A stretch of 64,000 bases of DNA from Bacteroidales bacterium UBA2287 (GTDB lineage: Bacteria; Bacteroidota; Bacteroidia; Bacteroidales; Tenuifilaceae): the NCBI GenBank assembly GCA_002345675.1, contig DDWL01000066.1, positions 163,191 through 227,190 of the forward strand, written 5' to 3'. Numbering within the stretch: position 1 is the first letter of the stretch; each line of letters opens with the position of its first letter. Under the pieces are notes generated by a model. That model saw only the letters and a list, made by a program, of their open reading frames with translations. It was not told the DNA's origin and made no database searches. A program made the translations under genes and the position numbers. Positions 28,067 through 38,216 of this stretch are shown piece after piece.

Positions 28067-28360
28067 AATGCTTAGCTAATATAGTAAAGTTCGCTTTAAT
28101 GTGCAACGCATTAAAAAGACAAGATCTTTTGAAATTCGCTTAAATGTCAACTGGCAGAATAACAGCAAGTAAGTAAACTTAAATTGTTGTTATGTTTAAT
28201 GATTAGTCAATTGCATTTTCCAATCGATACTTCATATCGATACCTTTTTTGTCAGTTTAAATTGCCTATTTGTACGAATTGATAAAGATAAAACGTGAAA
28301 ACATAGTGTTCTTTGCTATACCATAAATGGCTCTTTTTTTAGCAATCAAAATTTTTTAAA

Positions 28361-30217
28361 ATGAAAAATTTAAACCTTTACATTCTTTTTGCGTTCGTTG
28401 CAATTGCAACCTTCCAGTCAAGCCTCGTTCAGGGCCAAACGCCAACAATTCCCGAAATTTACAATGCATTTCCCGAATGCAATAGGGTAGTTCTTTTTTC
28501 CGACGAATTTTCCGACAATAAAAACAGCTGGTACTTAGGAATTAAGGAAAATGTTTGGTTTCAAAACCTTCAGGATGGAACGCTTTTTTTCCAGTCGTTC
28601 GAGGATGTTCCTAAGGAGGATTTTAAAGAGGTTTATATTGACCAAGCCAAGGATTTTGAAATTGAGCTAAAAATTCGACTCGACAAGGGAATTCAGAACA
28701 AATTCAACGGTTTGCAGTGGGGTAAGTCGGTTATTGAGCAAAAGCAATTCGACTTCTTTTTTAACGGGCAAGGCCAGTACACAATCGACAAGTTTATTAA
28801 TGGAACGTTCACCGATTTTGTGCCAGTTACACCTACTAAACTCATTAATAACTACACCTATAATACGCTAACTGTTCGCAAAGTAGGAGCAAAGTACTAC
28901 TTCTTTTTAAACCAAAAGTTGGTTCATACAATGCCCTTCGAGCCATTTTTTGGAAATGGCATAGGCTTTCAGGTGGCCGAGCGCTCGTCGGTGCAAATCG
29001 ATTACCTAAAGGTTTGGCAGCTGTCGTCGTCGAGTGGCGCAAAATTGCCAACAATTATGATTGCCAACGAAGCCTTCTCGTCAAAGTCTGGGGCAATAGC
29101 ATCTGGCGAATCGGTAAAGTTGAACTTTACGGTTAGCAACACTTCGACCGACGATGCTAATAACATTAAACTTTTATACAATTTACCCTCCAATGTTCTT
29201 CTTCTCGAAAGCGAATCGAATCTTCAGCTTAAAGCAGGCGAACAAAAGGATTTGGAGCTGCTTTTTTACATCAACAAGGGTATTGAACTTGCCAATTTTT
29301 CTGTTCAACTTAAAGCCGAAGGGGCTCATTTTGAAGGCGATTCGGTTAAATTATTCTCAATTGAACTGAATAAACAGGTTCAACTTGCCGATGTTCAAAA
29401 TGTTGAAGAGTACTCGCTTTACCGCGGTAGCAACGATCCTCTCAAAGGACTTAAGGCTGCAAAGGCCATTCAGGAGGTTTCGATTGGCCGCTACTTTGCG
29501 CTAATTATTGGCATTGATAAGTACTCAGGCGACTGGAAACCCCTGCGTAACGCCGTTAACGATGCCAAGGCTGTTGCAACTCAGCTTACCAATCGCTACG
29601 AATTTCATACAGTTCGAACTCTTTTTAACGAACAGGCAACCCGTGCCAATATTCTTAAGGAGTACGAATGGCTTATGGCTAATGTTCGCGAAAACGATAA
29701 TCTGCTTATTTTTTACTCGGGGCATGGCGACTATAACGAAAGTTTACAAAAAGGTTTCTGGGTACCATTTGATGCCACCAGCAGTTCAATTTCAGCTTTA
29801 ATTTCAAATACCGATATTCAGGCTTTTCTTAGCGGTATTAAGTCGAAGCATACATTCCTTATTGCCGACGCTTGCTTTAGTGGCGATATTTTTAGAGGAA
29901 AAACGCTAACTATTCCCTACGAAAACTCCTTTAAGTACTACAACCAAATTTACTCCAAACCTTCGCGAACCGCTTTAACTTCGGGAGGCATTGAGCCTGT
30001 TATGGATGGTGGCAAGGATGGTCACTCGGTGTTTACCTACTATTTGCTAAAATCGTTAACCAATAATCAGAATCAGTTTTTCGATGCCAGTCAACTGTAT
30101 AACGACCTAAAAGTGGCTGTAATTAATAACTCGAACCAAACTCCTGGCTTTAGCCCAATTGTAAACACTGGCGACGAAGGCGGACAGTTTATTTTTATTA
30201 AAAAACAAAATCCCTAA
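28361..30217 (+). CDS. Exported caspase-like (C14) peptidase with LamG-like and CARDB-like domains
   Basis: 618 aa. Signal peptide ~1-25 (LFAFVAIATFQSSLVQG-Q). Residues ~40-220 look like a concanavalin-type beta sandwich (VVLFSDEFSDNKNSWYLG ... VQIDYLKVWQL); ~225-345 resembles a CARDB/NEW3-type Ig-like domain (SGESVKLNFTVSNTST); ~385-615 is a caspase-like domain (YFALIIGIDKYSGDW), with His455 in FYSGHGD and Cys505 in IADACFSGD as the catalytic pair. Metacaspase-like enzymes cleave after basic or acidic residues; the specificity is not readable here. It ends 6 bp before the propeller/SpoIIE gene, so the two are probably one operon. The signal peptide places it in the periplasm or outside. Confidence 0.88.
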   Translation: MKNLNLYILFAFVAIATFQSSLVQGQTPTIPEIYNAFPECNRVVLFSDEFSDNKNSWYLGIKENVWFQNLQDGTLFFQSFEDVPKEDFKEVYIDQAKDFEIELKIRLDKGIQNKFNGLQWGKSVIEQKQFDFFFNGQGQYTIDKFINGTFTDFVPVTPTKLINNYTYNTLTVRKVGAKYYFFLNQKLVHTMPFEPFFGNGIGFQVAERSSVQIDYLKVWQLSSSSGAKLPTIMIANEAFSSKSGAIASGESVKLNFTVSNTSTDDANNIKLLYNLPSNVLLLESESNLQLKAGEQKDLELLFYINKGIELANFSVQLKAEGAHFEGDSVKLFSIELNKQVQLADVQNVEEYSLYRGSNDPLKGLKAAKAIQEVSIGRYFALIIGIDKYSGDWKPLRNAVNDAKAVATQLTNRYEFHTVRTLFNEQATRANILKEYEWLMANVRENDNLLIFYSGHGDYNESLQKGFWVPFDATSSSISALISNTDIQAFLSGIKSKHTFLIADACFSGDIFRGKTLTIPYENSFKYYNQIYSKPSRTALTSGGIEPVMDGGKDGHSVFTYYLLKSLTNNQNQFFDASQLYNDLKVAVINNSNQTPGFSPIVNTGDEGGQFIFIKKQNP

Positions 30218-30223
30218 AAGCTT

Positions 30224-33200
30224 GTGAAGCGGCTTCTAATTATTGCAATTTTCTTATTGAGTTTTGCTTATGCACTCCCATTATATTGTCAACTTTATAA
30301 CTTTACCAACTACAGCCTCGAGCAAGGACTGCCGCAGTCGACGGTGTTTTCAACTTGTAACGATTCTCGTGGTTACTTGTGGATTGGAACCGAAAGCGGA
30401 GTTGCTCGCTTTAATGGAGCGCAGTTTACTGTTTTCGACCGAAGTTCGGGTTTACCCGGAAACATTGTGCGAAGCATTATCGAAGTTCCCAACGGCAACC
30501 TTTGGGTTGGAACCGATAAGGGAATTGGGGTTTTTAATGGAGAAGATTGGTCGCAAATTACTTCGGAACAGGGTCTTAAAGGCTCGGCCATTACTAAGTT
30601 AACCATCGACTCGAAGGGAAGAATTTGGGCAGCTACCAACGACTTTGGTGTAAATATTATTTCAACCTCCGGCGATTCCATTTCAATTTCGAACATAAGC
30701 AGCAATAATGACCTTACTGCCGATTTTGTACTCGATATTCAGCACGATTCCGCAGGAAAAACTTGGTTGGCAATGGTTGGCGGAGTAAATATGGTAACCT
30801 TCAAGGGCAATGAGCCAACTATTTATAACCTCGAAGATTCTGTAGCACTTCCAAGTAATTTAATCTCAAGTGTCGATATCGATTCTGAAGGAAACCTTTG
30901 GTTTGGAACTCTCGATGCGGGAGCATTTCAGCTTAAAAAAAGCAAAGGAAAATACACTATAGTCCCATTTAACGAGAAAAAGGGTATTGCCGACCCCCGA
31001 ATTTGGGATGTATACTGCGATGGCGCTAATGGCGTTTGGTTTGGCTCGAACGAGAACGGACTTTACCGCTGGCATAGTGGAGCAATGCAAAACATTACAA
31101 CCAAAAATGGCCTGCCCGGAAACCTAATCCTCAGCATTTCGCGCGATAAAAACCGAAACCTTTGGTTAGGTTCAATGAACGGATTATCGCTTTTTCAGGG
31201 TTTTCACTTGGTTCACTACTCCACAACCGATGGTTTGCCGGGGACTCAAGTTCTGTCAGTAAAAAATGGAGCCGATAACTCGCTTTGGGTTGGTGGCGAC
31301 GGAAAAGGGCTTGCCAAGGTTTGGGTTAATAATAGTAAACTAAATGCGCAGTATTTTGGCCAATCGTCAGGTTTTACTGGCGCTCATGTTGTGTCAATCG
31401 ATTTCGATAGCGAAGGAACGCTGCTTGCCGGCACTCGTGGCAATGGAGTAGCAGTTTATAAAAATGGTGCATTTAAGTACATAAAGGAGTTCGATGGGTT
31501 GGCCAGCGACTATATAAACGTCGTTTTTTGGAATAAGTTTGGGTCCATTTACGCTGGTACCGACGTTGGTTATAACGAGATTAGAGGTGATAAAATTTTT
31601 ACCATTTCCGAAGAAAATGGCTTAATTCACCCCGAAGTGCAAACGGTTATTTCCGATTTAAAGGATAATATTTGGATGGGAACCATGGGTGGACTGGTTC
31701 GTTTTCACCCAGTTTCGGGTAATTACCGCGACTTCGATGAGGTTGAAGGCCTGTCCGATTTACGCATTCATGCGCTGGCCGTCGATAAACTTAATCAGCT
31801 TTATATTGGTACGTCCAACGGTATTTACAGGTACAATACAAAAGCCGACACAATTACACCATTTTTAAGTAAAGAGTTAAACTCGAAAACGGTTAACTCG
31901 TTGCTCTTTTACAACGATACTACGCTAATTGTTGGAACAACTCTTGGTTTTAATAAAGTATTCTTCGACCAAAATTTATTAGTTCCTAAAAAAGTTGTTT
32001 CGTACGATAAAACCAATGGTTTTAAGTTTAGCGAAACTAACTTAAATGCCATTTGTAGCGATTTGCAAAATCGTGTTTGGTTTGGAACGGTAAATGGATT
32101 AACCAGTTACCAGCCCGAATTGGAGGATACCCTTACACAGTCCCCATTGGTTCAAATAACAGGAATTCGATTGTCTTTCGAAGCTGTTAATTGGAAGGAA
32201 AAGGGGGACAAAATTTCGGAGTGGTTTAACGTTCCTCAGGAGCTGTTTTTACGATATTACCAGAATCACGTTACTTTCGATTTCGATGGAATTTTTCTTA
32301 AAAACCCCGAAAGGGTTCGGTTTCGCCATAAGCTTGTACCCGATGAAAAAAACTGGTCGCCAGTAAGCCAAAACAGTAGCGTAACATATCCGGGTTTAAG
32401 CGATGGGAACTACACCTTTATGGTTAGTTCAAGCGCTGACGGTGTTAACTGGTCGGAGCCACTTGAGTATCACTTTACCATTTCACCACCCTTTTGGAAA
32501 ACCATTTGGTTCTTAATTTCGTGCGTGCTTACTTTCTTTGTTACCCTTGTGTTTTACATTCGCTACCGCGAACAAAAGTTAAAGAAGGAGAAAGAGCACC
32601 TCGAACAGGTTGTTAAGGAGCGCACTGCCGAGGTGGTAGCGCAAAAGGAGCATATCGAAGAGCAAAAGGAGGAGATAACAGCGAGCATTACTTATGCCCG
32701 ACGAATTCAACAGGCCATACTGCCTGGCTTAAATATTTTAAGCGAGAACACTACCGACAGCTTTGTACTTTATAAACCCCGCGACATTGTTAGCGGCGAT
32801 TTTTACTGGATTGGCAAAAGCGATAATAAACTTGTTGTTGCAGCAGCCGACTGTACTGGCCATGGGGTTCCGGGAGCGTTTATGAGCATGCTGGGCATTA
32901 GCTTTATGAACAAAATTATTAAGGAGCAAAAAAACGATATGCCCGAAGCTATTCTTGGGCAAATGCGAAGCAATGTAATTTCTTCACTTAAACAGGGCAA
33001 CTACGAGGGTACAACAAAGGACGGAATGGATATGGCGCTTTGCGTTATCGACCTCGATACAAAGATTATGACTTTTTCGGGAGCCTATAATCCTGCCGTA
33101 GTTATATCGGGCGATGAGGTTTTTGAACTTAAAGCAAACCGTATGCCTGTTGGGCTTCACGTAGTAATGGATGATTTTACCCCCGAAACCATTCAACTAA

Positions 33201-33442
33201 AAAAAGGCGATTGCGTGTATCTTTTCTCCGATGGCTATCAGGACCAAATGGGTGGCCCAACAAATCGTAAGTTTATGCGAAAAAATTTGCGTGAACTCTT
33301 GGTTTCTATTCACAGCAAGCCATTTTGCGAGCAAAAGGAAATTCTCGATACTACCATCGAGAACTGGAGGAAAAACGAAGGGCAACCAGCCCCCGAAATT
33401 AGCCAAATGGACGATATTTTAGTGTTAGGATTTTCGATTTAA
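30224..33442 (+). CDS. Two-component propeller / SpoIIE-type PP2C phosphatase sensor
   Basis: 1072 aa from a GTG at 30224 that opens a signal/anchor (KRLLIIAIFLLSFAYALPL). Residues ~25-640 carry 14 regulator-propeller motifs of the type LWIGTxxGVxRF, enough for two seven-bladed periplasmic propellers; ~665-765 is a Y_Y_Y domain; one transmembrane helix (~768-790, IWFLISCVLTFFVTLVFYI); a coiled coil (KEKEHLEQVVKERTAEVV); then a SpoIIE phosphatase (~830-1072) with metal ligands in SGDFYWIG, ADCTGHGVPGAFMSML, FSDGYQDQ and MDDILVLGF. It likely senses a periplasmic ligand and dephosphorylates a cytoplasmic Ser/Thr target such as an anti-sigma-antagonist, none of which is encoded nearby. Coupled to the caspase-like gene with a 6-bp gap. 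Confidence 0.93.
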   Translation: MKRLLIIAIFLLSFAYALPLYCQLYNFTNYSLEQGLPQSTVFSTCNDSRGYLWIGTESGVARFNGAQFTVFDRSSGLPGNIVRSIIEVPNGNLWVGTDKGIGVFNGEDWSQITSEQGLKGSAITKLTIDSKGRIWAATNDFGVNIISTSGDSISISNISSNNDLTADFVLDIQHDSAGKTWLAMVGGVNMVTFKGNEPTIYNLEDSVALPSNLISSVDIDSEGNLWFGTLDAGAFQLKKSKGKYTIVPFNEKKGIADPRIWDVYCDGANGVWFGSNENGLYRWHSGAMQNITTKNGLPGNLILSISRDKNRNLWLGSMNGLSLFQGFHLVHYSTTDGLPGTQVLSVKNGADNSLWVGGDGKGLAKVWVNNSKLNAQYFGQSSGFTGAHVVSIDFDSEGTLLAGTRGNGVAVYKNGAFKYIKEFDGLASDYINVVFWNKFGSIYAGTDVGYNEIRGDKIFTISEENGLIHPEVQTVISDLKDNIWMGTMGGLVRFHPVSGNYRDFDEVEGLSDLRIHALAVDKLNQLYIGTSNGIYRYNTKADTITPFLSKELNSKTVNSLLFYNDTTLIVGTTLGFNKVFFDQNLLVPKKVVSYDKTNGFKFSETNLNAICSDLQNRVWFGTVNGLTSYQPELEDTLTQSPLVQITGIRLSFEAVNWKEKGDKISEWFNVPQELFLRYYQNHVTFDFDGIFLKNPERVRFRHKLVPDEKNWSPVSQNSSVTYPGLSDGNYTFMVSSSADGVNWSEPLEYHFTISPPFWKTIWFLISCVLTFFVTLVFYIRYREQKLKKEKEHLEQVVKERTAEVVAQKEHIEEQKEEITASITYARRIQQAILPGLNILSENTTDSFVLYKPRDIVSGDFYWIGKSDNKLVVAAADCTGHGVPGAFMSMLGISFMNKIIKEQKNDMPEAILGQMRSNVISSLKQGNYEGTTKDGMDMALCVIDLDTKIMTFSGAYNPAVVISGDEVFELKANRMPVGLHVVMDDFTPETIQLKKGDCVYLFSDGYQDQMGGPTNRKFMRKNLRELLVSIHSKPFCEQKEILDTTIENWRKNEGQPAPEISQMDDILVLGFSI

Positions 33443-33595
33443 GGTTTGTTTTTATTCATTTTTAAAGCCATTTGAAATTGGTGCCATCAATATTCGAGTG
33501 GCTTTTAACTTTGCTTTTCTATTTCTAAAACTCACCTAGGTGCAACTATTAACCGAGTAAAATTTGTTTTTTTAAGGATTCAGCAGTAATTATGG

Positions 33596-33624
33596 TTGTG
33601 TTATTTCCATATAAGCTATTTTTG
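33596..33624 (+). promoter_or_regulatory. Promoter of the 118-aa lipoprotein gene
   Basis: TTG at 33596-33598, 18 bp, then TATTTTTG at 33617-33624 match the Bacteroidota consensus TTG-N19-TAnnTTTG. The start codon follows 70 bp later. A 10-bp palindrome CACCTAGGTG (33533-33542) lies about 55 bp upstream and could be a regulatory site. Confidence 0.6.
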
Positions 33625-33694
33625 CAGTTACTAGATGTTCTTTATTTTTGGCTAGAAAGTTGTATCGATCTGATTTCTTAAAATTCTTATTCAT

Positions 33695-34051
33695 ATGAAA
33701 AAAATACTTTTTCTTTTAGTTGCAGGCTTAACCCTGTCGTTCTTTTTTACCTCTTGCGAAAAGGAAGAATCGTTCGACGAGGCATTGCTAATTGGTAAAT
33801 GGAGGTCGGGAACCGTAAACTTTAGGTATAATGCCGACCATACGGGTTACACATGGGACACAGCCGATGATGTAACAGAGGAAGAAGCTCAAGATTTCAC
33901 CTGGACTCTCGAAATGTCGGAGCTAACGCATATTAATATAGGGGAAGTTACAGTTGTACCTAAAGTTTACAAAATAACCGAGTTAACTGCAACTACTTTA
34001 AAGTATAGAGATAGTTTTTCGGTAACTCACTCGTTTACAAAAACTAATTAG
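33695..34051 (+). CDS. Small lipoprotein (lipocalin-like suspected)
   Basis: 118 aa. Lipoprotein signal with lipobox FFTSC (Cys ~21) followed by EKEE, so it is lipidated and probably outer-membrane attached. The mature part, LIGKWRSGTVNFRYNADHTGYTWD ... TTLKYRDSFSVTHSFT, resembles the lipocalin-like family found in Bacteroidota lipoproteins: GKW start, repeated beta strands. Function unknown. It has its own promoter (33596-33624). Confidence 0.82.
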   Translation: MKKILFLLVAGLTLSFFFTSCEKEESFDEALLIGKWRSGTVNFRYNADHTGYTWDTADDVTEEEAQDFTWTLEMSELTHINIGEVTVVPKVYKITELTATTLKYRDSFSVTHSFTKTN

Positions 34052-34104
34052 TATATTTTGTTTTAACATATTGGCAAGTTGTCAATATCTATTGCAATAA
34101 TAGG

Positions 34105-34268
34105 TGTTTAAAAAGTTGTAAAATTTCAACAATTATTTTTATTATAACAGTTGCCACGGGCTTTAGCCCGTGGAATTAAAATTGAAAAGATATGGCTTTA
34201 GCCAAACTTTTCAGTCATATTTGGGCTAAAGCCCGTGGCAAACAGATAAACAAAATTGAACTAGTTTC
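34105..34268. repeat. GCCACGGGCTTTAGCCCGTGG palindrome element
   Basis: Two copies of the inverted repeat CCACGGGCTTTAGCCCGTGG type (34154-34173; second at ~34224-34239, paired as GGGCTAAAGCCCGTGGC) lie around a third GGCTTTAGCC core (~34194-34203). The flanks (TGTTTAAAA at 34105, AACAGTTGCCAC at 34146) resemble the GTTTAAA-bordered elements at 12724, 59039 and 59741. It fills the gap before the AsmA-like gene. Confidence 0.6.
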
Positions 34269-34297
34269 TTAAATTTTCAAGTAAATAGGTTTCGCTT

Positions 34298-37200
34298 ATG
34301 AAAAAGATAATTAAAAGGGTAGCAATTGTATTTTCGATAATACTTTTGGTTTTACTTATAGCTGTTAGCATAGTTGTTTGGATTGTTTTTACTCCCGATA
34401 GGCTAACCCCAATTGTTCGTAAGCAGGCTGCTAATTATATTACTTGTCAGTACGAAATTGGCGAAGTGGAGCTTACATTTTTTAGCACATTCCCAAACTT
34501 TGGCCTTAAAGTTAACCGCTTTGCGCTTGTAAATCCGGTATACAGTGCGCCATCCGACACTTTAGTAGCTGCCGAGCAGCTAGTTGGTATTTTCGATGTA
34601 ATGGCGTTTTGGAAACGCAACGAACTTGTACTAACCGATTTGCAGTTGCATAATGGTGTGGCGAATGCCTTTATCGATAGCCTTGGTCGTACAAATTTCG
34701 ATATTGTTACTACCGATACAGTCGCTCCTGTCGATACCACAGAGTCGGTGCCTTTTAAATTTATAGATATTAAAAACGTTGAGTTTAAAAATGTTTCGCT
34801 CACGTACGTTGACCAGCAGCTAAAGCTTAATGCAAAAATCGACAATTTAACCGCTCAATTCTCAGGTTACCTAAAATCCGATATTTTCGATGCGCTTATT
34901 AAAGTTAGCGAGTCGGTAGTTTCGGTAAGTTTTGATGGCGAGCAGTATCTTAATGCTGTTGCAATTTCAATGAATATGCCTCTTCAGGTCAATTTGGCAA
35001 GTCAACTTATTAAACTTGCTAATGCCGAAGCATCGTTCAACAGCATCGAATTTGAGGTTGACGGGTCAGTTGAAAATGACACTATTAACAAGAAGATGAT
35101 AACCGATATTAGTTATAGTACTAATTCGTTTTCCATTCCCGATATGCTGGCGCTGGTTCCTCCTTCGTTTCAGTCGTACTTCGAGGGATTGAAGGCCGAG
35201 GGTATTATGTCGTCGACAGGTACAGTAAAAGGCGATTACACCGATACATCAATGCCGTTAATGAACATTAAGTTCGATTTAAAGAATGGGGATATTTTGT
35301 ACAGTGAATTTCCAATTCCACTTAGCAAAGCAAAAGGCAGCTTCGAGTTTAACTCCGATTTAAATAACGATGCAATAACCTATTTCCGAATTAATAGCTT
35401 TAGCGCAAATACGCCCAAGTCGTCGTTTACAACCCGAGGTGTAATTAGGAATCTTTTTTCCGATATGTACATCGACTTAAATACCGATGCTAACTTAGTA
35501 ATTGCAGAGTTCAAGTCTTTTATACCTTCGGATATGAACATAAAGGTGCAGGGCAAAGTTGTTGGAAATGTTAAGTCGGCATTTAAAATGTCGCATGTTG
35601 ACAATATGCTATTGGACAAAATGAAGATTTCGGGATCTGTTACGCTTTCGAATTTCGATGCAACCTACGATAGCATGAGGCTTGTAACAAAATATGCCGA
35701 TGTCGATTTTGCCTTGCCAAATCCAAAGCCAACATCAGAAAATTCGAAGTACTTATACATGAAAGTTAATTCGCCCGAGCTTACTGCAAGCATGCTCGAC
35801 GGCACTTTTGCCCGAATGAAGGATGCACGCTTTACCGTTGAAACTTCGGATGTAATGAACGCTGTTGGCATTCCCAATGTGTACTGTGTTTACGACCTCG
35901 ATTCGCTAACAGCTCGAATGGATACAATAAAAGTTACCGCATTCAGACCCAACGGGCAGCTATCGTTAGTGTCGAAAAAGGGGAGTAGCCTGTTGTCGGA
36001 AGTAATACTAAAGTACATTGGAATAAGCTTCGAGTCGCAAATGGGTAGCGAGTCGGTTCGCATGAACAACATACGAATGGATGTAAACATTGTTAATCCC
36101 GAAACTCAACCCGAAGTTAAACTCGCATACTCAGGCGAAGCAATTAGCATTAAAATGGGGCTAAATTCGGTTAACGTTAACAAGCTAAAAATGAATTCGA
36201 ATGTTGTTAACGATACCACCCAAACCGACATATTTTTAAAGTGGAAGGCAACTGGATTTTTAGATATGGAAAAGGGCGTAATTGGAATGGCCGATTTGAA
36301 ACACCCCCTCGAAATTCCTTCCATTAAGCTCGACTTTACCCCCGAGGTGTTTAATATTAAGGATAGTAAGCTGGTAATCGATAAATCGGACTTTAGCTTA
36401 ACAGGTACTCTTAGCAATATTCTATCTCACTTCCGAAACGATTCGTTACTGCGTGGCGACTTTAACTTTACCAGCAATACCACCGACATTCTCGAACTTA
36501 TGGTGCTTACGAATGGACTTGGAAGCGATACCGTTTCGGTTGACACAGCCGCCACTGGGCCATATATGGTGCCAAAGGGAATGGATTTGCGACTTAGAGC
36601 AAATGTTGCCAAAGCAACCTATGGCTACGATACTTTAAGCAATGTTAAAGGAGAAGTTAGGGTGAAGGATGGAATTTTGGTATTAGACAATTTGGTGTTT
36701 TCATCGCCTGGGGGTAATATGCAGCTAACTGCCATGTACCGAACTCCTCGTAAGAATCACTTGTTCCTTGGCCTCGATTACCATTTAATGAATATTGAAA
36801 TTGAGGAACTGTTGGATATGATTCCCGAACTCGATTCAATTATGCCCATGTTGCGATCATTTAAGGGAAAGGGCGAGTTTCACTTAGCAATGGAAACCTA
36901 TACCGACTCGCTTTACAATCTTAAAAAGTCGACCCTTCGCGGGGCTTGCTCAGTAAAAGGTCAGGATTTAGTACTTATGGATGGGGAAACCTTTACCGAA
37001 ATTGCCAAAACCTTACGGTTTAACAAAAAAACCGAAAATAAAGTAGATAGCCTTTCGGCCGAGTTTACAGTTTATAAAAATGAAATCGACATTTACCCTT
37101 TCCTTATTGTAATGGATAAGTATAAGGCGGTTGTGGGTGGAAGGCACAATACGGATATGAGTTTCAACTACCACATTTCGCTTGTCGATAGCCCAATTCC

Positions 37201-37375
37201 AATTAAATTAGGTGTCGATGTGTCGGGAACAATGGATAACTTAAAGTTCCGCCCAGCAAAATGCAAGTATGGCGAAATGTACCGGCCAGTTGCCCGGGGC
37301 GAAGTTAAAAACAAACAGCTGGAGCTGCGAAGAATAATTCGAGAGTCGTTAGTTAAAAATGTTATTAAGGAATAG
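34298..37375 (+). CDS. AsmA-like envelope protein
   Basis: 1025 aa. One N-terminal membrane helix (residues ~8-31, VAIVFSIILLVLLIAVSIVVWIV), then the AsmA/TamB-type start FTPDRLTPIVRKQAANY and a very long series of beta repeats to a C-terminal AsmA_2-like segment (LRGACSVKGQDLVLMDGETFTEIAKTLR; MSFNYHISLVDSPIPIKLGVDVSG). Such proteins are inner-membrane-anchored and span the periplasm; relatives transport phospholipids to the outer membrane, so an envelope-homeostasis role is likely. Single gene with a terminator-like hairpin 6 bp after the stop. Confidence 0.9.
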   Translation: MKKIIKRVAIVFSIILLVLLIAVSIVVWIVFTPDRLTPIVRKQAANYITCQYEIGEVELTFFSTFPNFGLKVNRFALVNPVYSAPSDTLVAAEQLVGIFDVMAFWKRNELVLTDLQLHNGVANAFIDSLGRTNFDIVTTDTVAPVDTTESVPFKFIDIKNVEFKNVSLTYVDQQLKLNAKIDNLTAQFSGYLKSDIFDALIKVSESVVSVSFDGEQYLNAVAISMNMPLQVNLASQLIKLANAEASFNSIEFEVDGSVENDTINKKMITDISYSTNSFSIPDMLALVPPSFQSYFEGLKAEGIMSSTGTVKGDYTDTSMPLMNIKFDLKNGDILYSEFPIPLSKAKGSFEFNSDLNNDAITYFRINSFSANTPKSSFTTRGVIRNLFSDMYIDLNTDANLVIAEFKSFIPSDMNIKVQGKVVGNVKSAFKMSHVDNMLLDKMKISGSVTLSNFDATYDSMRLVTKYADVDFALPNPKPTSENSKYLYMKVNSPELTASMLDGTFARMKDARFTVETSDVMNAVGIPNVYCVYDLDSLTARMDTIKVTAFRPNGQLSLVSKKGSSLLSEVILKYIGISFESQMGSESVRMNNIRMDVNIVNPETQPEVKLAYSGEAISIKMGLNSVNVNKLKMNSNVVNDTTQTDIFLKWKATGFLDMEKGVIGMADLKHPLEIPSIKLDFTPEVFNIKDSKLVIDKSDFSLTGTLSNILSHFRNDSLLRGDFNFTSNTTDILELMVLTNGLGSDTVSVDTAATGPYMVPKGMDLRLRANVAKATYGYDTLSNVKGEVRVKDGILVLDNLVFSSPGGNMQLTAMYRTPRKNHLFLGLDYHLMNIEIEELLDMIPELDSIMPMLRSFKGKGEFHLAMETYTDSLYNLKKSTLRGACSVKGQDLVLMDGETFTEIAKTLRFNKKTENKVDSLSAEFTVYKNEIDIYPFLIVMDKYKAVVGGRHNTDMSFNYHISLVDSPIPIKLGVDVSGTMDNLKFRPAKCKYGEMYRPVARGEVKNKQLELRRIIRESLVKNVIKE

Positions 37376-37381
37376 ATGTGT

Positions 37382-37416
37382 AAGAGGGAAGGAGGTTTTT
37401 CGTCTCCTTTCTTCTT
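37382..37416 (+). terminator. Hairpin after asmA-like gene
   Basis: AAGAGGGAAGGAG (37382-37394) pairs over 13 positions, two of them G-U, with CTCCTTTCTTCTT (37404-37416). The following tract (ATATAAT) is only weakly T-rich, so termination is probable rather than certain. Confidence 0.65.
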
Positions 37417-37536
37417 ATATAATGCATACTATAATTAGTTGGATGTAACCGTTAAAAAATGGAGTTGTTTAATTCGGTCTCACTCCATTATTTATTAACT
37501 GCCAATTTGAGATGGTTTGGCAAAAAAAAAGTTTTT

Positions 37537-37914
37537 ATGAAAAGTTTAACAAAATTATTAATTCTTTCAGTTGTTTTAATGCTTTCATTATCTTCTTGTT
37601 CGAAGGATGATTCAGCAGTGCCAGAAACAGTATTAAGTAACATTGAGTTAAGTATAACCAAAACGACTACCTCAGTTTCATTAAGTTGGATTCCTGTTTC
37701 GGGATGTAGTTGGTATCGTATATACATTGCGAAAAATGGCGAGCCACTTGTGCAAGTTGCAAATTACCAAGATCTTATCAATATTCCAATCACTTATACT
37801 ATTTACGAATTAACGGCAAATACTTCTTACAATATAAAAATAGAGGGGCGTGATTATGCTTCTGGAGGGAAGATTTTAGCATCTAAAACGCTTGTTGTTT
37901 CGACCAATCCCTAA
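37537..37914 (+). CDS. Lipoprotein with a fibronectin type III domain
   Basis: 125 aa from the ATG at 37537, where a lipoprotein signal begins (MKSLTKLLILSVVLMLSLSSC, Cys at ~21); the frame is open 26 codons further without a signal-like start. The mature part is a single FN3 domain (SVSLSWIPVSGCSWYRIYI ... YTIYELTANTSYNIKIEGRD). Probably a membrane-attached binding or structural protein. Function unknown. Confidence 0.82.
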   Translation: MKSLTKLLILSVVLMLSLSSCSKDDSAVPETVLSNIELSITKTTTSVSLSWIPVSGCSWYRIYIAKNGEPLVQVANYQDLINIPITYTIYELTANTSYNIKIEGRDYASGGKILASKTLVVSTNP

Positions 37915-37975
37915 GTCGTCTAAGAAGAATATATTACGCTTCGACTACGGTTTTTTCATATTTTAAATCAAAAGG

Positions 37976-38167
37976 GGCTGTTTCATTAGTTACAACCGAC
38001 AGAAGGGAGCTCGCCGAAGGCAAACTCTTAACCACAAACCCCGATAACTATCGTGGCACTAAGGTTTTACACAAAGTTCACAAAGAACTGTAAATGTGTG
38101 TGTTGGCTTTGTGGGGCTTTGTGGTTTCTTTGTGGGCTTTGTGGTTAATTTTTCTTTTGAGACAGCC
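37976..38167 (+). mobile_element. MITE-like repeat, copy 1 (192 bp)
   Basis: Ends GGCTGTTTCA (37976-37985) and TGAGACAGCC (38158-38167) are near-perfect inverted repeats. Inside are a GAAGGGAGCTCGCCGAAGGC segment, a CCCCGATAACTATCGTGG palindrome and A/T-rich CACAAAGTTCACAAAGA / GGCTTTGTGG runs. An inverted copy lies at 53337-53552. No transposase is encoded, so it is a candidate non-autonomous element. It fills the gap 37915-38216. Confidence 0.65.
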
Positions 38168-38216
38168 TCTTTTTATTGTTACACCTATTGTTCAGTGCTA
38201 TACGAATTAACTTAAG

